Shown here: one piece after another, positions 1-5,356 of the stretch
Layout: each line of letters starts with the position of its first letter
Position numbering within the stretch: the stretch's first letter is position 1
Position numbers and translations under genes: made by a program
Assembly (NCBI GenBank): GCA_025934635.1
Contig: JAICWX010000475.1
Location: 1-5,449, forward strand
Direction of reading: 5' to 3'
DNA: 5,449 nt
Origin: Streptosporangiaceae bacterium
GTDB taxonomy: Bacteria > Actinomycetota > Actinomycetes > Streptosporangiales > Streptosporangiaceae
The notes under the pieces: generated by a model
Database searches by the model: none
The model's input: only the letters and a program-made list of their open reading frames with translations
What the model was told of the DNA's origin: nothing

Positions 1-224
1 GATCCCGGGCGGAACGCCGACCGGACCTCGCTGATCCAGTGCTCCAGCACCCCGGTGACCCAGTCCATCTCCGGGACCGTCAGCACCGTGCGCCGCCGGG
101 GCGGGCTGCCCCGCGATGCCTTGCCCCACCGCACGAACACCCCACCGCACCGGCCATACTGCGGGGTCTTCGGATTACGCCGCAGGTCGGGCAGGTCCAG
201 GCCGCGCGCTTCCCCGCGCCGCAG
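1..224 (-). pseudogene. Host tyrosine recombinase, downstream (catalytic) part, split by transposon; incomplete at window edge
   Basis: Reading the minus strand from the CTG codon at 224-222 to position 1 gives an open frame of 74 codons with no stop. It has no start codon of its own. The peptide begins LRRGEARGLDLPDLRRNP, which has the first catalytic arginine (GLRRGE) of tyrosine recombinases. It continues with FVRWGKASRGSPPRRRTVL, which fits the beta-hairpin with the catalytic lysine (GKASRG) and a basic PPRRR stretch. It then runs into VTGVLEHWISEVRSAFRPG before leaving the window. The HxxR, His and Tyr motifs would lie beyond the left edge. The frame matches the fragment at 4719-5288, so this is the 3' half of the same gene, separated by the inserted element. 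Without a start it is probably not expressed as such. From memory, related integrases are common in Streptomyces-type genomes; I could not check this. Confidence 0.85.
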
Positions 225-242
225 TCCTTTTCCAGGGATCCG
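222..242 (+). repeat. Left end: core CAGTCC plus left inverted-repeat arm
   Basis: The core at 222-227 is CAGTCC. Directly inside it, 228-242 reads TTTTCCAGGGATCCG. The complement of 4705-4718 reads TTCTCCAGGGTCCG, so the two ends match at 13 of 14 bases if A238 is taken as a one-base insertion. This arrangement, a short spacer bordered by a recombinase-binding arm, is typical of tyrosine recombinase sites. Outside the core the sequence is host integrase coding DNA. The core plus CAG belongs to the host codons Gly-Leu read on the minus strand. Confidence 0.7.
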
Positions 243-368
243 GCACCCGTTGTATGACGTCGCCTTGTCGGTGCGTTCTTGCTGGTGGCGCGGTGTTTCT
301 CCGTGGGTGTCGTGCTCGTGGCTGGTAGATGTTCGGGGAGCCAGGCACGAGATCGGGGGGATCAGGGG
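228..368 (+). other. Left non-coding end and leader of tnpA
   Basis: This 141-bp stretch holds the left arm, then sequence without a recognisable gene, then a potential hairpin (315-351) and the tnpA ribosome-binding region. A TTG at 279 is in frame with tnpA and would add 30 residues, but that extension (LVARCFSVG and so on) shows no family resemblance and would cross the hairpin, so I treat it as untranslated. I see no convincing -35/-10 promoter pair. A TAGATG at 326-331 is the only -10-like hexamer, and it lacks a matching -35. Confidence 0.55.
315..351 (+). promoter_or_regulatory. Potential hairpin just upstream of tnpA
   Basis: CTCGTGGCTGG (315-325) and CCAGGCACGAG (341-351) can pair over 11 positions with one mismatch around a 15-base loop. 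The hairpin ends 4 bases before the G-run at 355-360 that probably serves as the tnpA ribosome-binding region. A leader hairpin here could limit tnpA translation, or it could be a protein-binding dyad next to the left end. The pairing is seen in the sequence; the role is inferred. Confidence 0.4.
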
Positions 369-1553
369 ATGCGGGCGTTTCCGGTGAGGCTGCCGTCCGG
401 GCAGCGGTACTGGACGGTGCTGGATGATGATCTGCAGGTCGTGGTCGTCGCGGACGGGTTCTTGCGGTATCAGCGGTTCGGCCGTGACGGGGCGGAGTCC
501 ACGACGAAGGCGTACGCGCACGCGATCGCGCTGTTCCTGCGCTGGTGCGCGCAGACGAGCCGGTCCTGGCCGGCCGGGGTTGAGCAGTTCGCCTCGTTCA
601 TGACGTGGCTGGCCCATGCCGGGCCGTCGGCGTCGGGCGCTGACGCCGGCGCGGTTGTCTCGGGGATGCTGCTGGCCGGGCCGGGAGCGGCGCCGGCCCG
701 GTCGGCGTCGCGGATCAATGGCGTGCTGACCGCCGTCCGCCAGATGGTCGTGCACGCCGTCTCCGCCGGGGAAGGCCCGGCGGGCCTGGTGCCGCTGCTG
801 TATGAGGTGGCCGATGACCGTGACCTGCCGGAGCAGGCCCGCGGTGACGACGGCCGGATGGCGTGGCGGATGCGTGCCCGGCACCGGCTGCGGGAACCGG
901 AAACGGCGGTGGACCGCGCCAGCGACGAGGAGATCGTCGCGCTGCTGCGGGCATGCCGGTCGGCGCGGGACCGGCTGATCGTGCTGCTGATGGCCCGGGC
1001 CGGGCTGCGCCGCGGCGAGGTGTGCGGGCTGCGCCGCAGTGACATCCACCTGCTGGCGGACTCGCGGCAGCTGGGCTGTCAGATCGCCCGGGCGCACCTG
1101 CACGTGATCCGCCGGGAGGACAACCCCAACGGGGCATGGGCCAAGTCCCGCCGGCAGCGGGCCGTGCCGCTGGACTTCCTGGTCGTGCAGGCCTTCGATA
1201 CTTACGAGTTCGAGCGGATGCGGGTGCCGCAGGCAGGATCCAGCGATTTCGCGCTGGTCAACTTGTCCCGCGGCACGATAGGCGCGCCGATGCGCCCGGA
1301 CGCGATCGGGGAACTGCTCACAGCCCTGTCCCGCCGTGCCGGCCTGGAAGAACCGGTCAGCCCGCACCAGCTCCGCCACGCCTGCGGAAGCAATGCCGCC
1401 GATGCCGGGGCCAGTATCGATGTGGTCGCTGACCTGCTCGGACACGCGGCGATCTCCTCCTCTCAGGTCTACGTTCATCCCGATGCCTCCCGGTTGCGGG
1501 CCGCAGTGGACGCGGTGCCCAGCCCTCGCGAGCGCGAAGGCGGCAGCCGGTGA
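369..1553 (+). CDS. tnpA: TnpA, tyrosine recombinase of Tn554-like transposon
   Basis: The 394-residue protein is a tyrosine recombinase that should cleave and rejoin the core sites of this element through a covalent phosphotyrosine intermediate. Residues 1-50 include the LPSGQRYWTVLDDD start segment. Residues about 30-150 form the helical core-binding domain, with STTKAYAHAIALFLRWC. The catalytic domain runs from about 185 to 394. All six catalytic residues are present: Arg214 (AGLRRGE), Lys259 (GAWAKSRRQ), His333 and Arg336 (PHQLRH), His359 (LLGHA) and Tyr368 (SSQVYVH), with the usual nine-residue spacing from His359 to Tyr368. I chose ATG 369 because the protein resembles the family from MRAFPVRLPSG onward and G-rich sequence (355-360, 364-368) precedes it; TTG 279 is the longer alternative. 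The stop overlaps the GTG of tnpB by 4 bp (GTGA), which suggests translational coupling. Codons 1002-1019 closely match the target that the element has inserted into. Confidence 0.93.
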   Translation: MRAFPVRLPSGQRYWTVLDDDLQVVVVADGFLRYQRFGRDGAESTTKAYAHAIALFLRWCAQTSRSWPAGVEQFASFMTWLAHAGPSASGADAGAVVSGMLLAGPGAAPARSASRINGVLTAVRQMVVHAVSAGEGPAGLVPLLYEVADDRDLPEQARGDDGRMAWRMRARHRLREPETAVDRASDEEIVALLRACRSARDRLIVLLMARAGLRRGEVCGLRRSDIHLLADSRQLGCQIARAHLHVIRREDNPNGAWAKSRRQRAVPLDFLVVQAFDTYEFERMRVPQAGSSDFALVNLSRGTIGAPMRPDAIGELLTALSRRAGLEEPVSPHQLRHACGSNAADAGASIDVVADLLGHAAISSSQVYVHPDASRLRAAVDAVPSPREREGGSR

Positions 1554-2701
1554 CCGTCACGGCACGGGCCACGGTCTCCGCTGCAGCGCGCCCGGCCGCC
1601 GGGGCATCTGCCGAGTTCCCGCATGTGCTGGACGGTGTCGTCCTGGACGGCGCAGCCGCCCGCCTGGCCGGGATGCTCGACCGCGCGCTGCTGGACGAGG
1701 CGGGATGGGACCCGGGGAAGCGGATCCTGTTCCTGCCCGCGGGCCACCGGCTGCTGGGCCGCCAGGTCTGCCGTGCCGATCGATGCACCGGAACCGTCCA
1801 CAACGACTGTCCCGGCGTGTGCTACCGGTGCTTCACCAGGCTGCAGCGGCTGGGAATGAGCCCCGCCGGCATCGCCGCCGCCCGGGACCTGCCCGCGGCG
1901 CCCGTGCCCGCCGGGGACTGCGCGGTGCCCGGATGCCGGTGCAAGCCGACGGTCCGGCAGGCGGTGATGTGCGAGCCGCACGCCGCGCAGTTCCGCGACA
2001 GGCGGACGCCCGTCCCGCTGGAGCAGTTCCTCGCCAGCCGGCGGGTACGGCCCCTGCCGCCCCTCCCAGGGTGCCTGGTGCTGGCGTGCACCCGCGGGGC
2101 CGACGGCGCCGTCGGCTACTGCAATACCCACTACCAGCGGTGGCGCGTGACCCAGCGGAGCCGCCCCGGCACCGGTGAGCAGTCGTGGCGGGCCACCGAA
2201 CCGGGGGTGGCCGAGCCGGGGCAGGTGAACCTGCGGGCACTGCCGGCCCTGGTCGTGGTGGAAGTACTGGCCGGCCTGCAGACCCGCCTCCGCGGCGGGC
2301 TCCGGCTGACCGATGTGGTGCTGCGGGCGGTCGGCGACACCCTCCGCCGCCAGCAGGCCGCCTCGGTCCACGAGTGCGACGCGGACCTGGCCCCGGGCAA
2401 GCGCGCCCGGTCGGTGCTGCGCGCCTTCACCCGCGATGCCCGCCGGGCGCTGGCCGACCCCGCCGCCGAGCAGGACAAGGACATCTGGGACCTGGCGGTC
2501 TTCGGCCACCCCGGCGCCTTGTCGTTCACCAGGATCACCCAGCCGTGGCTGGCTGCCGCCGCCAGGCGGTGGGCAGCCGAGCAACTGCCCCGCCACCGCG
2601 GCAGCGGCGCCGCCCGGGTCCAGGCGAAGATCAACAACCTGGGCCTGCTGTCGCAGCACCTGAACGCAGGCCCGACCACGGGTCCGACCCGGCCGCGCTG
2701 A
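1550..2701 (+). CDS. tnpB: TnpB, N-terminal zinc-binding part (frameshifted)
   Basis: This 383-residue frame is the N-terminal part of TnpB. It starts at a GTG inside the GTGA overlap with tnpA. Three Cys/His clusters look like zinc-binding modules: Cys74, 79, 87, 91 and 94 (CPGVCYRC); Cys124, 129, 131, 141 and His144 (CEPH); and Cys175, 180, 191 and His194 (CNTH). A helical region follows (about 225-373), with KDIWDLAVFGHPG and SFTRITQPWL, and it probably belongs to the core-binding domain. Family-like sequence ends at residue 373 (LSQHLNA). The last ten residues, GPTTGPTRPR, look out of frame, and the real continuation RPDHGSDPAALSRGDVEAF lies in the -1 frame from 2668. As I know the family, these two parts form one protein of about 836 residues. 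Alone, this frame has no catalytic residues; it could only bind DNA or partners. Confidence 0.8.
   Translation: MTVTARATVSAAARPAAGASAEFPHVLDGVVLDGAAARLAGMLDRALLDEAGWDPGKRILFLPAGHRLLGRQVCRADRCTGTVHNDCPGVCYRCFTRLQRLGMSPAGIAAARDLPAAPVPAGDCAVPGCRCKPTVRQAVMCEPHAAQFRDRRTPVPLEQFLASRRVRPLPPLPGCLVLACTRGADGAVGYCNTHYQRWRVTQRSRPGTGEQSWRATEPGVAEPGQVNLRALPALVVVEVLAGLQTRLRGGLRLTDVVLRAVGDTLRRQQAASVHECDADLAPGKRARSVLRAFTRDARRALADPAAEQDKDIWDLAVFGHPGALSFTRITQPWLAAAARRWAAEQLPRHRGSGAARVQAKINNLGLLSQHLNAGPTTGPTRPR
2660..2701 (+). other. Frameshift site in tnpB
   Basis: Up to GCA (2666-2668) the tnpB frame reads HLNA. The next family-like residue, Arg of RPDHGSDP, is AGG at 2668-2670, one base back. One base has been lost, for example a C after GCA, or two have been gained. 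Without it translation stops at TGA 2699-2701 after ten more residues. No X-XXY-YYZ slippery heptamer is present in the original frame, so programmed -1 frameshifting is unlikely. Mutation or a sequencing error fits better. Confidence 0.75.
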
Positions 2702-4059
2702 GCCGCGGCGATGTGGAGGCTTTCCTCAACCGGGTCGCCTACCTGGAGGCAGACGGCCAGATCAGCCGCTACCGGCGGAACATGATCTGCCGGGACGTGC
2801 GGGCAGTACTGGCCGGGATCCGCGGCCTGGGCCTGGCCCGGGCCGGGCAGGCCGCGGCCGGCCTGGCCGGCGACGTCGCCATCGGACCCGCCGACATACC
2901 CGCGGACCCGCAGCGCGGGGAACCTGGCCGTGACCTGCCGCCGGAGATCATGACAGTCCTGCGCGCCAGCCTGCATGCCCTGCAGCCGCCTGAGGTCAGG
3001 GTCGCCACCCAGATCGGGATCGACACCGGGCGCAGGCCCGAGGACATCCTCGGCCTGCCGCTGGACTGCCTGGCACGCGACAAGGACGGCGGCGCCGTAC
3101 TGGTCTATGACAACGTCAAAGCTGACCGGCCCGGCCGCCGGCTGCCGATCAGCGCCGCGACCGCCGAGGTGATCGCCGGCCAGCAGCAGCGAGCCCGGCA
3201 GCGGTTCCCGCATGCGCCAGCCGCGAAGCTCAGGCTGCTGCCCACCAGCTACCGCAACCCCGACGGGACCAAGCCGATCAGCAGGTCGACGCTGGAAGCC
3301 CGTCACCGCGACTGGGTCAGCACCCTGCCGGACCTGCGCACCCGTGACGGCCTCGCGTTCGACACCGCCAAGATCGTGCCATATGCCTACCGGCACAGCT
3401 ACGCGCAAAGGCACGCTGACGCGGGCGTTCCCATCGACGTGCTGGCCGAGCTCCTCGATCACCGAAGCTACTCGGCGACCCGCTGCTACTACCGGATCGG
3501 CGAGGACCGCCGCCGTGACGCGGTCGACAAGGTCACCGCGCTCAGCTTCGACCGGCACGGCAACCGCATCTGGCGTGACGCCCGCGCCCTCCTGGACTCC
3601 GAACGGGCCCGCCACGCGGTCGGGGAAGTCGCCGTCCCTTACGGCACCTGCACCGAGCCGTCCAACGTCCAGGCCGGCGGCGGTGCCTGCCCCATCCGGT
3701 TCCGCTGCGCGGGCTGCGACCACTTCCGCACCAACGTCGCCTTCCTGCCCGACCTGCAGGCCTACCTTCAGGACCTGCTCCGGACGCGGGAACGACTGGC
3801 CGCCGCCATCAGCGGCGTCGACGAATGGGCCCGTGCCGACGCCACCCCCGCCGAGGAGGAGATCTCCCGGATCCGGCATCTGATCGCCGAGATCAAGGGC
3901 GACATCACCGGCCTGGACGACGCTGAGCGCGCCCAGATCGACGAAGCAGTCGCGGTGGTGCGCCGCCACCGTGCCGCTCACGCTGTCCCCCTCGGCATGC
4001 CGGCCCTTCGCGCCGGCGCGCCCGCACCGTTCACCGACACACCGGAGGCCACCGCGTGA
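2668..4059 (+). CDS. tnpB: TnpB, C-terminal catalytic part (separated from its N-terminus by a frameshift)
   Basis: This 463-residue segment holds the recombinase catalytic domain. Numbered in the restored 836-residue protein, it has Arg496 (TGRRPED), Lys524 (NVKADRPG), Arg615 and the following His (YAYRHSY), His638 (LLDHRS) and Tyr647 (CYYRIGE, codon 3487-3489). The first His of the usual HxxR motif is a tyrosine here (PYAYRH). A C-terminal Cys cluster follows: Cys701, 714, 720 and 723 (RCAGCDHF). After it come charged helices likely to form a coiled coil (about 750-800). The frame is open back to 2185, but its first 160 residues are Pro/Arg/Gly-rich translation of tnpB in the wrong frame, so I set the start at the frame change. 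The segment lacks a good start of its own; GTG 2713 is in frame with no clear ribosome-binding site. The stop overlaps the tnpC GTG by 4 bp. Confidence 0.82.
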   Translation, partial: RPDHGSDPAALSRGDVEAFLNRVAYLEADGQISRYRRNMICRDVRAVLAGIRGLGLARAGQAAAGLAGDVAIGPADIPADPQRGEPGRDLPPEIMTVLRASLHALQPPEVRVATQIGIDTGRRPEDILGLPLDCLARDKDGGAVLVYDNVKADRPGRRLPISAATAEVIAGQQQRARQRFPHAPAAKLRLLPTSYRNPDGTKPISRSTLEARHRDWVSTLPDLRTRDGLAFDTAKIVPYAYRHSYAQRHADAGVPIDVLAELLDHRSYSATRCYYRIGEDRRRDAVDKVTALSFDRHGNRIWRDARALLDSERARHAVGEVAVPYGTCTEPSNVQAGGGACPIRFRCAGCDHFRTNVAFLPDLQAYLQDLLRTRERLAAAISGVDEWARADATPAEEEISRIRHLIAEIKGDITGLDDAERAQIDEAVAVVRRHRAAHAVPLGMPALRAGAPAPFTDTPEATA

Positions 4060-4598
4060 ATGCCGCCAGGTCCAAGCCCATGCTGGAAGGCCGTCAGGCC
4101 GACTCCCTCCGGCGCCGCCAGCGCGTCGCCGCCGCACTCGACCGTGCCGCCGCGGAAGGCACCGAGATCAGCGCCTCCGGAATCGCCCGCGCCGCCGGAG
4201 TCGACAGGACGTTCATCTACCGGCACCGCGACCTGCTGGAGAAGATCCACGCCCTTCAGGCTGAGCCGCCAGCCGGCGACGGCACCGGTCCCGCTGTCAC
4301 CCGCGCATCGCTGCAAGCTGACCTCCTCGCAGCACACGAACGTGCCATCCGGCTCAGCAGCCACATCCATCACCTGGAAAAACGCCTGTCCGAAGCTCTC
4401 GGCGACCAGGCCTGGCGCGAGTCCGGGCTCGGCGCCCCCGCCGACATCGACGCCCTCACCCAGAAAAACACCCACCTGGAACAGCAGGTCCTCGACCTGA
4501 AGCTCCAACTCGAGGAACGCGACGAAGACCTCGCGGCTGCCCGTGCCGCCAGCAGAGAGCTCATGACCCAGCTCAACCACCCGGGACGGCCCCGGTGA
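4056..4598 (+). CDS. tnpC: TnpC-like accessory protein (DUF6262-type), HTH plus coiled coil
   Basis: The 180-residue protein is the third gene of the Tn554-like set. Residues 18-68 form a compact helical region with a helix-turn-helix reminiscent of TetR-type domains (EISASGIARAAGVDRTFIYRH, about 37-57). Residues about 84-118 and 131-173 are rich in Leu, Glu, Gln and Arg with heptad-like spacing (LEQQVLDLKLQLEERDEDL), suggesting a long coiled coil that may dimerise or bridge TnpA and TnpB. Known TnpC of Tn554 influences the efficiency and orientation of transposition; a similar helper role here is inferred. The start is GTG at 4056, overlapping the tnpB stop, with GGAGG at 4044-4048 seven bases upstream. 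An ATG at 4060 is in another frame. There are no membrane segments or enzyme motifs. The DUF6262 assignment is from memory of such neighbours and was not searched. Confidence 0.8.
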   Translation: MNAARSKPMLEGRQADSLRRRQRVAAALDRAAAEGTEISASGIARAAGVDRTFIYRHRDLLEKIHALQAEPPAGDGTGPAVTRASLQADLLAAHERAIRLSSHIHHLEKRLSEALGDQAWRESGLGAPADIDALTQKNTHLEQQVLDLKLQLEERDEDLAAARAASRELMTQLNHPGRPR

Positions 4599-4718
4599 CA
4601 CGCCCGGCCAGGTCGTTGCACCACACCTGCTGCAGCAGGTAACGTCTCACCTAACAGCCTCTGAGCTGCGCAAACGCGAGAAACTGAGCTTCCAGCGCAC
4701 CGGGCGGACCCTGGAGAA
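4599..4718 (+). other. Right non-coding end of the transposon
   Basis: This 120-bp stretch lies between tnpC and the right core. It contains a 16-bp perfect palindrome (4625-4640), two direct copies of CTGAGCT (4661-4667 and 4684-4690, 23 bp apart), and the right arm. On the minus strand it supplies the last 23 codons and stop of the truncated host integrase. I see no clear rho-independent terminator with a T-run. A small dyad CCGGG/CCCGG at 4581-4595 overlaps the tnpC end. Confidence 0.55.
4625..4640. repeat. Perfect 16-bp palindrome ACCTGCTGCAGCAGGT
   Basis: The sequence equals its own reverse complement with no loop. It lies 27 bases after the tnpC stop and 78 bases from the right inverted-repeat arm. 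A loopless palindrome is a better candidate for a dimeric protein site than for a terminator. TnpC or a recombinase would be the natural binders, but that is inference. Confidence 0.6.
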
Positions 4719-5288
4719 CAGCCCCCACCCGTAGATCACCTTGAACAACGCCGCGTCGCGGAACCCTGCCAGCCACCCCTTGCGCCCCGTCCCCGCCGCC
4801 CTCTCCACATGATCATCAGCGGCGTCGAAGAACGCCTGCAGCTCAGCCCGGGTCAGCGGCCGCCGTTCCGCCCGGCCCTCATGCTCGCACACGTGCGAGG
4901 CCGTGTTCCGCTCATGGAACACCTGCACCGGCACCGCCCCGGCCCGCTGCTCGCACTCGGCGACCCACCCGTACCGGGAATCGCACACGTACTCCAGGAA
5001 CAGCGCCAGCGCTCCCTGATACGAGCGGACCGTCGAATGCGCCCACCCGCCCGAGGACAGCCACGACTCGGCCTGCGCTGCCGTCCACTGCCACGGCCAG
5101 CAACCGCTGGACACCGCGAACTGCCGGACCACCCGCTCCCGCTCGCCGACCAGCCCGACAGTCAGCCGCCGGGCCAGCTGCTGGCGGCGCCACCCCGCCA
5201 GCATCTCCTCCAGCAACGCCGCCCCCGGCGAAACCGGCACCCCGCCGTCTGCGCCGACCAGCGCCAGCTGCTCCGGGCTTCCCCCCAC
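4647..5288 (-). pseudogene. Host tyrosine recombinase, upstream (N-terminal) part, truncated by the transposon
   Basis: The 213-residue frame reads leftward. Residues 1-190 are host sequence. About 25-135 form the N-terminal helical core-binding domain of a tyrosine recombinase (EEMLAGWRRQQLARRL, then HSTVRSYQGALALFLEYV). Residues 145-190 begin the catalytic domain (PLTRAELQAFFDAADD, then GFRDAALFKVIYGWGL). The frame then enters the transposon at 4718 and adds 23 unrelated residues before TGA at 4647-4649. The natural continuation RRGEARGL lies at 221-198, across the element. None of the catalytic residues remain in this piece, so it cannot recombine, though it might still bind DNA. The start used here is GTG 5288, with a GGAGGGGG stretch upstream on the minus strand. 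An alternative is ATG 5356 in another frame: MASGLVALGDWLMHLARAGG leads smoothly into this frame if one base is missing from the C6 run at 5281-5286. Confidence 0.85.
4705..4724 (+). repeat. Right end: right inverted-repeat arm plus core CAGCCC
   Basis: The arm CGGACCCTGGAGAA at 4705-4718 is the inverted partner of the left arm, and the core CAGCCC follows at 4719-4724. The core differs from the left one only at its fourth base (C instead of T). Host integrase codons resume here: the minus strand reads TAC GGG TGG GGG CTG, giving YGWGL. A minor inverted pair, TCCAG at 4691-4695 and CTGGA at 4711-4715, lies just inside the end and could be a further binding site, but it is short enough to be chance. 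Confidence 0.7.
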
Positions 5289-5356
5289 AGCGGGCCCCCT
5301 CCCGCCCGCGCCAGGTGCATCAGCCAGTCACCCAGCGCAACCAATCCGGACGCCAC

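Larger units (their letters stand above)
222..4724 (+). mobile_element. Tn554-family transposon (tnpA-tnpB-tnpC) inserted in an integrase gene
   Basis: The span includes both 6-bp junction cores; the element with one core copy is 4497 bp. Three overlapping plus-strand genes encode two tyrosine recombinases and a small HTH/coiled-coil protein, the tnpA, tnpB, tnpC order of Tn554-like elements. The boundaries rest on two independent observations. First, the interrupted minus-strand integrase frame is restored exactly when the element is removed. Second, imperfect inverted repeats lie immediately inside the two cores. There is no target duplication beyond the core and no DDE transposase, as expected for a tyrosine-recombinase transposon. 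There is no resistance or other cargo gene: non-coding ends of about 140 bp and 120 bp are all that lie outside the three genes. The frameshift in tnpB may make this copy defective. The core could be as short as the shared CAG or slightly longer than 6 bp, so the ends carry a few bases of uncertainty. Confidence 0.87.

Noticed and set aside
39..387. Overlapping plus-strand open frames at the left edge
   Set aside because: They are Pro/Arg-rich, run opposite the host integrase fragment, and cross the transposon boundary, so they cannot be old genes.
1475..2659. 394-codon minus-strand open frame opposite the tnpB N-terminal part
   Set aside because: The plus-strand frame has ordered Cys/His motifs and coupled starts; the minus frame is Gly/Pro/Arg-rich antisense translation with no motif.
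2185..2667. First 161 codons of the frame that encodes the TnpB catalytic domain, as a separate long recombinase start
   Set aside because: The translation (PPRRAPADRCGAAGGRRHPP and similar) is out-of-frame tnpB; the neighbouring frame carries the family-like sequence up to 2668.
2660..2701. Programmed -1 ribosomal frameshift in tnpB
   Set aside because: The frame change is in the right direction, but no slippery heptamer and no obvious downstream stimulatory structure are present, so a base loss is simpler.
2131..4137. Long 668-codon open frame on the minus strand antisense to tnpB
   Set aside because: It lies opposite the strongly supported tnpB catalytic domain. Its composition (Gly, Ala, Val, Asp runs) is typical of the antisense frame of a GC-rich gene, and no domain is recognisable.
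4581..4640. Rho-independent terminator after tnpC
   Set aside because: The CCGGG/CCCGG dyad is short and overlaps the gene, the 16-bp palindrome has no loop, and neither is followed by a T-run.
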